Assembly: GCA_003139095.1 (NCBI GenBank) | Contig: PLHW01000044.1 | Span: 125,838 to 189,837 of the forward strand | DNA length: 64,000 bases | Source of the DNA: Acidobacteriaceae bacterium | Lineage (GTDB): Bacteria > Acidobacteriota > Terriglobia > Terriglobales > Acidobacteriaceae | Direction of reading: 5' to 3' | Part shown: positions 1 through 8,716 of the stretch, in pieces | Layout: every line of letters begins with the position of its first letter | How positions within the stretch are numbered: position 1 is the first letter of the stretch | The notes under the pieces: model-generated | Databases searched by the model: none | Told to the model about the DNA's origin: nothing | What the model saw: the letters and a program-made list of their open reading frames with translations, nothing else | Position numbers and translations under genes: made by a program

Positions 1-65
1 AAGCTCGCGAGGTGTCTGGCAATTTGAGAACGCATTCATGCCCCCTGCGGCATCGGGAAATTGCT

Positions 66-1382
66 CTAACTGGTAAACAGTCCGCCTTGCTTCGAGTTCG
101 GCATGCTTGGAAAGGGATTTCCATCAGCCGGAAGGTTCAATGTGCCGTCGGACAGTTGTGTGTTCTGCTTGAGAAGCGACACCATTGCCCGGAATGCCGC
201 CTTTCCGTCTGCGCCAGCGATTTGCGCCAGGTTCGGGCTGTCGATCAGGAGAGCGGCGTAGGTGTTCCCGAGCGGAGCGCCGCCGGTTGTGGGCATGTGC
301 GCCAGTATGGCGCTCATCGCGAGACCCAGGAAGTCATTCAAAAACAGGAGAAACATCACCCCGGCAGCATTGCCATCTTCTGATTGATCGTCCTGCGAGT
401 TATCGTTCACCCAATCAGGCTGACCATCGCTCCACCATTTTTGGGTTACTTGGCCGTCGAATCCCGGGACGAGGGCAATTTCCGGTGCCAACTTGAAACT
501 GACTACCCGGCTAACTGCTTCCCCGTCGGTCTTTCCGGCATCGCCCTTTCCGGTCAGGAGTTCGAAACTCTCGATAATTTCTGCTGCAAACAGGGCGGTT
601 GAAAGATATTGCCGATTGCCGCTCATCGCGGCGGCAACAGCAGCGAGCGATGATACGTGGTCGTTTGTGCTGGCCAGAAGCGTGGCCAGGTTGCCGGCCT
701 CAACCTTGGTCTTGCCCAGTGCGCCCTCGCTCAGCTTCGTTGGAAGCGCCGACCGACTGTGCGATTCGATGTATTTCGCCAGAGCAGACCGACTTTGAGA
801 GGCGATGGCCAGCGCCTTCTTAAGGGTTTTGGAGTCCGCCGCCTTCATTTCCGGCGCGTCCGCCTCAACCACCGAGAGAAGCCCCTGCGGCCCCCGGTAA
901 AGCGGGAAAAGATGCGGCTTGGTTAACTTCGCTGTGGCTGGTGAAATCGCAGCCAGCCCCGACCCTGTCGAATAGTTGCCCGAGGCGTTCAAGCTGTCGA
1001 CGACGATCTTGTCGAAGTCGGTTTGTGAGGAGGAGAGGTGAAATGCGCCGTATCCGCCTCGGTTTTTCTTGCTTCCGGAGACGAAGATGACCGATTTCAC
1101 ACTTTTTCCGGATGGACTCTGAAGAGCAGGCAGTTGTGGGCCACCATAAAGAGCCGAGACCTGGTTGTAGATATACTCGGCGTTGGCCAGCCCGCCAGTG
1201 TCCGACGAGGGAACAAGTAATTCTTTGGCTGCCGGTTGGGCGTCGATGTCTCCGGCAAGGGTTCCGTTGTAAACATCGATCAATCCCTGGGGCGACGTGC
1301 CCTGAAACTGGCTGCCAGTTGGGGGAATCTTCGCGGCTGAATTGATGCTCGCCGGATCGATGGTTCGCGACTGTTTCGCCAT
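66..1382 (-). CDS. Unknown protein, last gene of haloperoxidase operon
   Basis: I do not recognise a family for this 438-residue protein. It starts at an ATG 40 bp after the amine oxidase gene on the same strand, so it probably belongs to that operon. The N-terminus has no signal peptide. The composition is rich in Ala, Ser, Lys and Gly. A hydrophobic stretch at about residues 335-360 (VMFLLFLNDFLGLAM) could be a buried helix or a single membrane segment. No cysteine motif, nucleotide-binding loop or catalytic signature is visible. Its setting suggests it works with, or is a substrate or scaffold of, the two oxidative enzymes upstream, but nothing in the sequence proves this. The stop lies inside the window, so the gene is complete. 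Confidence 0.75.
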   Translation of the reverse strand: MAKQSRTIDPASINSAAKIPPTGSQFQGTSPQGLIDVYNGTLAGDIDAQPAAKELLVPSSDTGGLANAEYIYNQVSALYGGPQLPALQSPSGKSVKSVIFVSGSKKNRGGYGAFHLSSSQTDFDKIVVDSLNASGNYSTGSGLAAISPATAKLTKPHLFPLYRGPQGLLSVVEADAPEMKAADSKTLKKALAIASQSRSALAKYIESHSRSALPTKLSEGALGKTKVEAGNLATLLASTNDHVSSLAAVAAAMSGNRQYLSTALFAAEIIESFELLTGKGDAGKTDGEAVSRVVSFKLAPEIALVPGFDGQVTQKWWSDGQPDWVNDNSQDDQSEDGNAAGVMFLLFLNDFLGLAMSAILAHMPTTGGAPLGNTYAALLIDSPNLAQIAGADGKAAFRAMVSLLKQNTQLSDGTLNLPADGNPFPSMPNSKQGGLFTS

Positions 1383-1422
1383 GTCGAACTCTCCAGTGCA
1401 AGATTTGACTTTATGACCGACC

Positions 1423-3237
1423 TCAGTATCCCAAGTAAGCCGACGGAGGTTGCCACGGCTCCGGCTGCAAGTGGAAGTAATCCCTCAGCACATGTTCGGC
1501 AGTGGTCAGCGCTCCTTCGACCCAACCTTGGCTTCCAGAGTAGGCCTCCCCCACGATGAACAAGTTTTCTTGGGGAAATGGGCGACGAATACCTTGCATC
1601 ACTTTCTGTACGTTGACTCCCGGAGCCCAGAAATTCCATCCGCCCCCGTATGGATCGTGACTCCAATCTTTGTAGGCGGCAAGAAATTCACCCGGTTGTC
1701 CGTGGGGATTCTGCATTGGATCGGGGAGCGGTTGATTGAAATGTAGATAACGCAATTGTTGCTGCGCGTGGCGAACCATTTCAGCGGGAGCTGGCAGAAA
1801 ACCGGGTTCATCCGCTAGCGCCCGGCTCATTTCCATCACGTGGTGCTGGTACGGGTCAAGGCGGGTTTCAGCCTCTGGGTAAAGCGCTTTGACTGCCAGT
1901 TCCAGACGGGATCGGATTTGCGGACGAAGGTCTCTTGGATCTTCCAGGGATTTCCAGAATGATACTGCGCCTAGGTCATCATAAGACGCCATGACCAGGC
2001 CAGGGCCCTTGAGCAGCGGGCTTGCCAGATCCTCGATCGGAGGGAACGAATCCTTTACGGGTGGGAAATAATAGGTTTGTCGGATTGGCAGATCGGAAAC
2101 GCTTCGGCCGGCAGCGATGCTGACTGGTGGCTTTCGCCACCACGGGACGTCGTAAGCGAGAAACAACTTGAAGGCCGGGTAAGGAATCACAGACTGAAGG
2201 TAGTCGACCAGACGTCCAGGGGCAGCCGTGCCCGATACTGCTTTTTCCCAATTCCAGAATGGTGTCTCATCGAGCAACTCCAGAGAACGACGCGGCATGG
2301 CGAGTACGACGCTCTTGCTGCGCATCGGCTCCGTGTTGCGAATCTGAAGTGTATAGGTACCATCGCTTTCGCGATCAATTTTCATGACCGCATGCTCCAG
2401 ACGTACTTCGCCACCAGCCTTTTGTACTTCTTGTTTCAGCAGCCCGGGAAGATAGTCGTAACCTTCCACGAGAGTCTGATAGTCAGGACTTTGTGTGAAG
2501 TCCAGATAAACCGACTGCATGGCTTCGGCAGCATTCCAGTTGTTAGTGAGGCTGTAATAGCCGAAGCCGTCGGTAACGAAATCGTATCCCTCGGGTGACA
2601 GCAGATCCGAAAGCAGATTCCAGAAACCAATGTCCCACAATTTTCTGCTTCCATACTCAAGGTGAGGCTTTACTTCATCCCACTCCTTCCATGTCGTGGG
2701 CTGGGTTTTCCCGCCAAGGATTTTGGCGATGGTCGCACGGTTGACAATCAGGACTGTCTGAATGATGCCTGCGGCGATGTCACCGGGGCCAGCGTAACGG
2801 GAGGAGGCATCAAGCAGATATGGGACCTTCTCGGGATTCGAGAGATCAGCCGATTTCAGGATTCGCTGACGCAAATAGGTCAGGTTGTTATGATTCGGAT
2901 CACCTACAAAAAACTTGATGGGAGGCTGGAGTTGGTTGCGACCGACAAAATACTGAATGAGCGACCAAACCAATTCCTGCTGCTCGAAAAACCGCATGCC
3001 ACCCAACTCAGCGTGAAGCGAACTGTTATTTGTGAAAGGGCGCCACGTAAGCAGTCGCCCGCCGGTCCGTTTGCTCAACTCCAGGACTGTTACTTTTGTG
3101 ATTGGTCCGGAGTTGTCGGTCTGCGCCTTACCGGTGAGAAGTCGCCAAGCCGTGTAGAGTCCAGAAACGCCTCCACCGACGATGACGACATCACGCAGCG
3201 AATTCGAATTAACGTCCACCACTCTCCCAGGAGCCAC
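1423..3237 (-). CDS. FAD-dependent amine oxidase (flavin monoamine oxidase family)
   Basis: This 604-residue protein has the two FAD-binding signatures of the amine oxidase family. Near the N-terminus there is a Rossmann dinucleotide fold (VVIVGGGVSGLYTAWRLL, about residues 18-35) followed by a GGRLLTW motif. Near the C-terminus lies the second flavin motif, NLFIVGEAYSGSQGWVEGAL. The family oxidises amines or amino acids using O2 and releases H2O2. The gene begins 15 bp after the haloperoxidase-like gene and precedes the unknown 438-residue gene. Peroxide made here could feed the haloperoxidase; that link is inference from adjacency. No export signal is visible, so a cytoplasmic location is likely. 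The true start may be slightly internal. Substrate unknown. Confidence 0.85.
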   Translation of the reverse strand: MAPGRVVDVNSNSLRDVVIVGGGVSGLYTAWRLLTGKAQTDNSGPITKVTVLELSKRTGGRLLTWRPFTNNSSLHAELGGMRFFEQQELVWSLIQYFVGRNQLQPPIKFFVGDPNHNNLTYLRQRILKSADLSNPEKVPYLLDASSRYAGPGDIAAGIIQTVLIVNRATIAKILGGKTQPTTWKEWDEVKPHLEYGSRKLWDIGFWNLLSDLLSPEGYDFVTDGFGYYSLTNNWNAAEAMQSVYLDFTQSPDYQTLVEGYDYLPGLLKQEVQKAGGEVRLEHAVMKIDRESDGTYTLQIRNTEPMRSKSVVLAMPRRSLELLDETPFWNWEKAVSGTAAPGRLVDYLQSVIPYPAFKLFLAYDVPWWRKPPVSIAAGRSVSDLPIRQTYYFPPVKDSFPPIEDLASPLLKGPGLVMASYDDLGAVSFWKSLEDPRDLRPQIRSRLELAVKALYPEAETRLDPYQHHVMEMSRALADEPGFLPAPAEMVRHAQQQLRYLHFNQPLPDPMQNPHGQPGEFLAAYKDWSHDPYGGGWNFWAPGVNVQKVMQGIRRPFPQENLFIVGEAYSGSQGWVEGALTTAEHVLRDYFHLQPEPWQPPSAYLGY

Positions 3238-3252
3238 AGCGCCAAATTTGCC

Positions 3253-4875
3253 CTAAAAGTTCTTAATCGTTGTCGACGTGCCGTCAAGTTTGGTCAGCTT
3301 TACCGCGATGTTCTCTTGGTAAGTGAAAGCCTGATCCTGTAAGAAGCTGAGAGCCACAGCTTCGCCCAGTAGAATCGAGTAATCCGTGTCGCTTCGCCAA
3401 TGGATGCCACCGTGAATGCCGTGTCCGAAGGAAATGTTGTGGGCGAGCTTGTGTAACTCGCCGTTGACCGTCATTTTGCCGGCATCCGTGCCATTGTAGG
3501 GTTCGAGCATCAGGCCGTCGGCCGATGGTTCGAGCGGGTTCACGATGGCGGCGTCACCATCGAAGAAGAATTTCAGGACGGTAATGCAAGCACCCCCGAC
3601 TGTGCCATGACCGGTTGGGTAGGCGGGGTGAGCAGGGGAACCCTCGGGGAAAGCCTGCGAGAGCAGGTAGCTGCCGTTCCGCAGATGACTCAAGTGTAGC
3701 GCCGCGGAATTCAGTACGATCGGATCCACCTGCGCATCGGTGACTCCTGCGCCGGTCTTCTTCAAATGGACTAGGCCGCCACCAGACTCGGGGCGATGGC
3801 GCAAATGCACTAGCCACTTCTGGTACCACACGGCATTGATCGCTACCCGCGCCACCGCTGCCAGTGTGGCGGCGATGTCGGGTCCTCCAAAGGTACCGAA
3901 CGGTTGCTGCTGCTTGAACCCGATATATGGGCTGGTTGGATTGGGACCGACACCCAGCGTGTTCAGCGCCAGATAAGCCACAAAATATGCCTGGTAAAGT
4001 TCGTCCTGATGCGTGAACGTGCCGAGTCCACGGCCGTTATGCATGTAGCGACGCTGCGGGTCCAATGGGATCGGAGCGGTTGTCGTAGGAGTGGAGACGC
4101 CGCTCTGGACATTTTGCCATTCCGCCAGATCCGTCATGTAGTCCATGCCGGCGGCGAAAGTCTGCATTCGCTGATCAATCGGCTGGACGCCGAGGTTGGT
4201 TGGGCGAATGCAGAATTGCGAGATGTAAGGGCCGAACTCTTCCCCAGCAAAATACTTGGCCTTGGCGCCGTTAAAGCCGCCACGAAAAAGCAGATGAGGC
4301 GTGACCTCTCCACCTTCAAGCGGCCCAGCATAATGTGCCTTGAGTTGGGTCAACTCTTTGGCCGCAGCAATGGCAGTCGAGTTCGTCTCATATTCCGTGA
4401 ACGGAACATCCCGCAATAGTGAAGCCCAATAGAGTTCCACCAATTCGGTTGCATACTCTTTGCTGCTTACCGAAGGCGGCTTTGGAACAATGGGGTCGCC
4501 AAAACCCTGAGAATCGGTGCCGCTGAGTGTGAGGGCAAAAGACCCTAAGGGACCGTTCAGTTTGCGAGTGCCGCCAAGCAGACCGGGCTTTTCAAAATCG
4601 GTGGGGTTGCCGCTGGCAAGTGCCGCCTTGAACAAGGCAAACGCGCCAGGATCCACGACTCCAAAGCTCTTCTGCATCAGGCACTTCGTAAAAGTTCCAG
4701 ACTTGTCAGCGAGCCCCTCGTCCCCATTCGTTGGGTGCGTAACGCTGCCGGTCTTGACCGCTTCCACTGTCGCGGTTCCAAAGCGAACCTCAAATGCATT
4801 CTTGCCATGTTGATCGGTCACACCGTTTGGTAAGCAGCCTGCAGCCGGTTGCGGAAGCTTTGTAAGGTCAGCCAT
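3253..4875 (-). CDS. Vanadium-dependent haloperoxidase-like protein (PAP2 superfamily)
   Basis: The 540-residue protein carries the vanadate/phosphate pocket of the haloperoxidase/PAP2 superfamily: KWLVHLRHRPE at about 353-363, AHPAYPTGHG at 415-424, and HGGIHWRSD at 488-496. In the family these supply the Lys/Arg, Ser-Gly-His and Arg/His residues that hold vanadate and oxidise halide with H2O2. Two departures are visible: the usual SGH reads TGH, and the GR that normally precedes the second histidine reads GH. It may therefore be a divergent peroxidase or a phosphatase-like relative. The start ATG follows a strong AGGAGG at 4884-4889. It heads a three-gene operon with an H2O2-producing amine oxidase. 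Nothing resembling a signal peptide is seen. Confidence 0.85.
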   Translation of the reverse strand: MADLTKLPQPAAGCLPNGVTDQHGKNAFEVRFGTATVEAVKTGSVTHPTNGDEGLADKSGTFTKCLMQKSFGVVDPGAFALFKAALASGNPTDFEKPGLLGGTRKLNGPLGSFALTLSGTDSQGFGDPIVPKPPSVSSKEYATELVELYWASLLRDVPFTEYETNSTAIAAAKELTQLKAHYAGPLEGGEVTPHLLFRGGFNGAKAKYFAGEEFGPYISQFCIRPTNLGVQPIDQRMQTFAAGMDYMTDLAEWQNVQSGVSTPTTTAPIPLDPQRRYMHNGRGLGTFTHQDELYQAYFVAYLALNTLGVGPNPTSPYIGFKQQQPFGTFGGPDIAATLAAVARVAINAVWYQKWLVHLRHRPESGGGLVHLKKTGAGVTDAQVDPIVLNSAALHLSHLRNGSYLLSQAFPEGSPAHPAYPTGHGTVGGACITVLKFFFDGDAAIVNPLEPSADGLMLEPYNGTDAGKMTVNGELHKLAHNISFGHGIHGGIHWRSDTDYSILLGEAVALSFLQDQAFTYQENIAVKLTKLDGTSTTIKNF

Positions 4876-5540
4876 CCAACCACCTCCTAGAGTGTTTGTC
4901 CTTTGCGTCTGGATCTTGACGAAGTTTTAATATCAAATGATCCGTACAACTCGAAGAACTGTCGACAAAGACCGATCTTAGTGATCGGCATAGATTGCGC
5001 AGCAGCGCACTGCACAGCTCATGGCTCACTTACCCTCAGTCTGCCCTCTGAGAGAAGAGACACCACTCCGTCCCGAACGGTAGCGCGCTGGAAAAGGTCT
5101 GACGTTAGGAGCGACCCCGGAATTTGGAGGAAACGGTTCGGCAAGAAGCGCAGCGCGCGAGGTGTTATGTTGAGCGAGGGGTGCATAGTTTTCACTTACC
5201 GCAACCTATTGGAGTCTCGCCGAAGGACACGAATGCTATGTCCTACGAGAGACAAACAAAAAGTTTTCCAAGGGAAGCAGCCGGGAGAACCCCCTCGCTG
5301 CGAAGCTTTGCATCGCAGACATCCGCCCAACTGTAGGCCTGACTTATACATTAGGCCCCGGAGGGTGTCAACCGCTCTTTAGTAAATTCATGGAATGTTC
5401 ATCCGGCTTGGATTTCTTAGAGACGCTGTTGATGGAGGCTGGTCACAAATGACGGTGAGTATGCTGCTCGATCACCGACAATCAAGACTCGAACCATAAG
5501 CTGTGGGCGTGCTTTCGTGGTGCTTGTTGTCCAGAGTCTG
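4876..5540. other. Intergenic region, long leader of haloperoxidase operon
   Basis: About 665 bp lie between the haloperoxidase-like gene and the radical SAM gene, both on the minus strand. I found no convincing coding region; the listed plus-strand ORFs lack a ribosome site and protein-like composition. A good minus-strand promoter at 5343-5371 would give the haloperoxidase mRNA a leader of roughly 460 nt. The leader contains small hairpins such as CCGATC...GATCGG near 4970-4990. No riboswitch class that I know was recognised. Confidence 0.5.
5343..5371 (-). promoter_or_regulatory. Sigma-70-type promoter upstream of haloperoxidase operon
   Basis: On the minus strand TTGACA and TATAAG are separated by exactly 17 bp, a perfect -35 box and a 5/6 match to the -10 box. 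Transcription would start near 5335 and run towards the haloperoxidase-like gene at 4875. The match is good by sequence, but Acidobacteriota promoter consensus was not tested. Confidence 0.55.
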
Positions 5541-6974
5541 TCAAGCTTGGGACCCAGCTAGATAGCCTGGCTGGCGTTCTAGAATCCGCGCGTAGGCTTG
5601 AAGACAGTAGTGTAGCCATCCTCTGATGTAACCACATGCTGGTCTGCCGCGATGGATCACCTCATGATGACATCCCCCGCCGCATAGGTATCTCGCCCAG
5701 CAAGACCGGCAGGGTTCCTGGCGATGGACATGTCGGTCCGCCAGCCAGGCGTTCCTGCGCATGTCATCGACGCCGGCTGCCAGGGTCCCCATAAAGCCCG
5801 CCTCGTCGTTCACAAAGCGGTGACACGCAGATAACTCGCCGTCAGCCGATACTCCAAGATAGCCTGCTCCCGCACCGCACGGGTACGGCCGGTGCGTCCC
5901 GCGATGGATCTCTTTTAGCGCGGCTACCATGTTGGAGAACGCATATCGTTCGCCCCTGATCACCTTGTTTTCGAATGCTCGGCCACAATCGACCATCTGC
6001 TCGAGCATTATTGCCAACCCTTCGCTCGTGATCTCGCTGTGACCATTCGGCGAACTGAGCATCGGCGAAAATCCTACAGAATGGAAACCTAATTCCAGCA
6101 ACTCGTCCAATGTTCGGCGAAGCTCCAAATTCTCGGACGTTACCGTAACTCGAGCTGATACCTGCATGCGATGCTGCCGCCTGAGAAGCGGTCTTACTCG
6201 CTCCACTATTTTCGAAAAGGTTCCCGCGCCGCTTTTAAACGGCCGCTGTCGATCGTGGGTTGCCCCAATGCCGTCCAGGCTGATCGTGACTGCGAAACCA
6301 TATCGGTCAAAAAAGTCGCCGTCTTCGGCGTTTATTAACGTGCCGTTGGTGGTAATCGAGAAACCAGTTTGAATGTTATGTGCCGCGCCGAGACGCGCCG
6401 CTTTTTCCGTGGCAGCGCGGATTACCTCGCGGGCAAATAAAGGTTCGCCGCCCAAGAACGACAGGTTAGTACTCTGCCCAGACTCAGCATCAGCAAAGAG
6501 CCGGTCCACTGCCGACAGTGCTGTGGCGATCGACATCTGCTTCGAAGGCCCTCCGAAGCTGCCTTCCTGTGCATAGCAATAAGAACAGCCAAGATTACAT
6601 TTCTGCGCGACAGCTAAGGAAAGAGCCCTTATTGGCGGATCGGCAATCGGTACATCGTTTATGGCGGTCGGTGAGTCCAGCCCAAGAGCCGCGAGAACTT
6701 CTCCGACACTCTTAGTGGAGTGCGGTTCGGTAGCCTCCTGGAATCGCGCATAATCTTCCTTATCCAGACGGTAGACCTGCGATGCATTTACGACGAAAAG
6801 ATGTTGGTCTTGCCCACTTTTAAACAGGTGGATATCGGGGTGGATCGGGGCGGAGGGGCGGCCGGCGTCCGCAGCCGCAGCCGATCCGGGGAAAGACAGG
6901 GGCGTGGTTGCTCGCAGATCGGATAGCTTGATCAGACTCACGGCTCGATTGTCTGGCTGGCGATCCATAAACAC
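5541..6974 (-). CDS. QhpD-like radical SAM/SPASM maturation enzyme
   Basis: The 477-residue protein has a radical-SAM cluster motif, CNLGCSYC (cysteines at about 126, 130 and 133), and a cysteine-rich SPASM-type C-terminus with CRSCWARYLCGGGCHHE. Length and this C-terminal motif match the QhpD family, which forms intra-peptidyl Cys-to-Asp/Glu thioether cross-links in the gamma subunit of quinohemoprotein amine dehydrogenase. The gene lies 65 bp downstream of a QhpG-like FAD enzyme on the same strand, as in qhp clusters. The catalytic subunit genes are missing nearby. The substrate may be encoded elsewhere, or this may be a related RiPP-type enzyme. An alternative start is Met3. Confidence 0.8.
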   Translation of the reverse strand: MFMDRQPDNRAVSLIKLSDLRATTPLSFPGSAAAADAGRPSAPIHPDIHLFKSGQDQHLFVVNASQVYRLDKEDYARFQEATEPHSTKSVGEVLAALGLDSPTAINDVPIADPPIRALSLAVAQKCNLGCSYCYAQEGSFGGPSKQMSIATALSAVDRLFADAESGQSTNLSFLGGEPLFAREVIRAATEKAARLGAAHNIQTGFSITTNGTLINAEDGDFFDRYGFAVTISLDGIGATHDRQRPFKSGAGTFSKIVERVRPLLRRQHRMQVSARVTVTSENLELRRTLDELLELGFHSVGFSPMLSSPNGHSEITSEGLAIMLEQMVDCGRAFENKVIRGERYAFSNMVAALKEIHRGTHRPYPCGAGAGYLGVSADGELSACHRFVNDEAGFMGTLAAGVDDMRRNAWLADRHVHRQEPCRSCWARYLCGGGCHHEVIHRGRPACGYIRGWLHYCLQAYARILERQPGYLAGSQA

Positions 6975-7039
6975 TAGTTAGAGCTACACGGTAGAGAACA
7001 AACCCAAGGGGCTTCGCCACAAGCACGTCGTCTGCGTTT

Positions 7040-8464
7040 TCAGAACACGCATTCGAGGATGTGATGCTTCACAAGCCAACCCGCGACCCTCGCCGCGCGT
7101 TGAGGAGAGACCCGCGCGGACCAAAGCGTGACTAGTGTTCCAATGTCCACGTTCGCCGGGACGAGCGACAACAAGCATCCCAGTTCGATCCCATCGACAA
7201 AGGCCACAGGTCGGCCGAGAGCGGGATGTAACAGCGCAGTACGCTCGCATACTTCGTTGTCGATGATACATGGCTCCTTCGATAGTTGGGCTGCGCCCGA
7301 GAGACGTACTCGAGTCGTTGCACTGATGTTTTGATCTGGCAAGGAAGCCCTCAAAGGCAATCGCGCATTCTGAATTCCCGTAAGCGGCCGAGAACGTTCT
7401 CGCCAAAACGGGGATACCCCAAAACGCACCACCTTACGATAAGAATCGACAGACCACGCATGGTGCCTCTCTATAGTTTCTCTTTGCCGTGCGCGGTAAA
7501 AGGCCATGGACAACTCTTTACGTTCCGGCCTGGTAATCATGGTGTGCACGGTGGCAGCGGCGACGTAGCCGGTCTGCATCGCCTTTTCTACCCCAGTTGA
7601 TGAGAGCGGATCCAAGGTAAAACTCGATTCTCCAACCCTCACGAAGTTCGGCCCAATCGAGTCGACGGTAAACCCTGTCGTCGCATTCAGGGCAAAAACC
7701 GGTTGAGCAACGGGCAGCTTAGAAACATCCTCGAAGAGGGTGGCCTCCGCAAGTTGCGAACGCCAGAACTCTTCTAACCCCTCTGGTCGTCTTTGACGGA
7801 ATGTGCAGGAATCAATAAAGACCATGGCACTAAACAGCTTGCCCGGAACCGAAGCTCCCCAGCACCAACCGTCGGGGATGGCTTCTATGCGCGTCGCTTG
7901 CGGTGGTCTCGAATCTTGCAAATAACCACATAGCGCGAGAGTGGGAGGCAAGGTCGACACGCGTGCCCCGGGGAGAAATGACTGTCGACCCGCCGCATCA
8001 ATCAAGTAGCTTGCCCGAATATTTCTTATCTGCCTGTCGCTCCGGATATCGAGCTGCCACCCTGATTCGCACGATGTGGCCCGACAGGCTTGGGTCGGCT
8101 GGATCACTTCGACTCCGGCAACATCTGCCGACTTAAGCAATAGACTGTCAAACTCCCCGCGGTTGACCGTCAGCGCCGCAGAGTTATCGGCCTCCGGTAA
8201 TCTTTCTGCTTCAGTTTTGTCCCATCGAACAAGAGTCTCCGGAGCATGAACCAGGTCGAGCTTCGACCATAACTCACGCAACCCTAACATCTCAAACAGT
8301 ATCGGAGTACCTTTGGTGAGCGATTCGCCCACATGGGGCCGGGGGAACCGAGCGCGTTCGATGAGGATCACGCGGTGACCGAGTTGTGCCAAACGCAGAG
8401 CGGTCGTTGATCCCGCAGGACCAGCTCCGACAACACAAGCATCGACCTGATCGTCCTTCAACAA
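7040..8464 (-). CDS. QhpG-like FAD-dependent mono-oxygenase/halogenase-family protein
   Basis: The protein has a Rossmann FAD motif (VVGAGPAGSTTALRLAQLG) followed by RPHVGESL, typical of the tryptophan-halogenase/geranylgeranyl-reductase-type flavoproteins that include QhpG and LodB. QhpG hydroxylates the tryptophan that becomes CTQ. The open frame extends to 8710, but that 82-residue extension precedes the Rossmann fold and looks non-homologous. I place the start at a TTG near 8464 preceded by AGGGGGC; this choice is uncertain. The final ~90 residues look like an added small helical domain. The radical SAM gene follows directly. Role inferred: partner of the QhpD-like enzyme in modifying a protein or peptide. 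Confidence 0.7.
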   Translation of the reverse strand: MLKDDQVDACVVGAGPAGSTTALRLAQLGHRVILIERARFPRPHVGESLTKGTPILFEMLGLRELWSKLDLVHAPETLVRWDKTEAERLPEADNSAALTVNRGEFDSLLLKSADVAGVEVIQPTQACRATSCESGWQLDIRSDRQIRNIRASYLIDAAGRQSFLPGARVSTLPPTLALCGYLQDSRPPQATRIEAIPDGWCWGASVPGKLFSAMVFIDSCTFRQRRPEGLEEFWRSQLAEATLFEDVSKLPVAQPVFALNATTGFTVDSIGPNFVRVGESSFTLDPLSSTGVEKAMQTGYVAAATVHTMITRPERKELSMAFYRARQRETIERHHAWSVDSYRKVVRFGVSPFWRERSRPLTGIQNARLPLRASLPDQNISATTRVRLSGAAQLSKEPCIIDNEVCERTALLHPALGRPVAFVDGIELGCLLSLVPANVDIGTLVTLWSARVSPQRAARVAGWLVKHHILECVF

Positions 8465-8716
8465 CCCAAAGCCCCCTGGTACGACGCCGCACTCACTTGT
8501 TGTGGGAAGTATGATCCTCGAACGCTTGCAGAGTTTAACGCAATTTGCGTTCAGCGCGCACTGTTCTGTATTCGACACAGAATGGTCGAAATGAGTCGTG
8601 ACTCTTGCGCTGGGGTGTAGGTTGTGTTTTTTCGCACGTTCCCGCGAGGACATTGTAGCGAGATCCCTGCAATCTTTGCGGAAAGCCACCTCTCCGCAGA
8701 GATAACACACGCGATC

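Noticed and set aside
12-926. Plus-strand ORFs over the 438-aa gene
   Set aside because: Shadows of the minus-strand gene with compositions unlike proteins.
4903-5382. 159-aa plus-strand ORF in the 4.9-5.5 kb gap
   Set aside because: No ribosome site, Arg/Cys-rich random-like translation, and it lies opposite the leader of the haloperoxidase operon.
8465-8710. Cys-rich N-terminal extension of the QhpG-like frame as a QhpC-type substrate
   Set aside because: It has seven cysteines but no conserved acidic/Trp pattern of the gamma subunit, and no separate start/stop; more likely untranslated upstream sequence.
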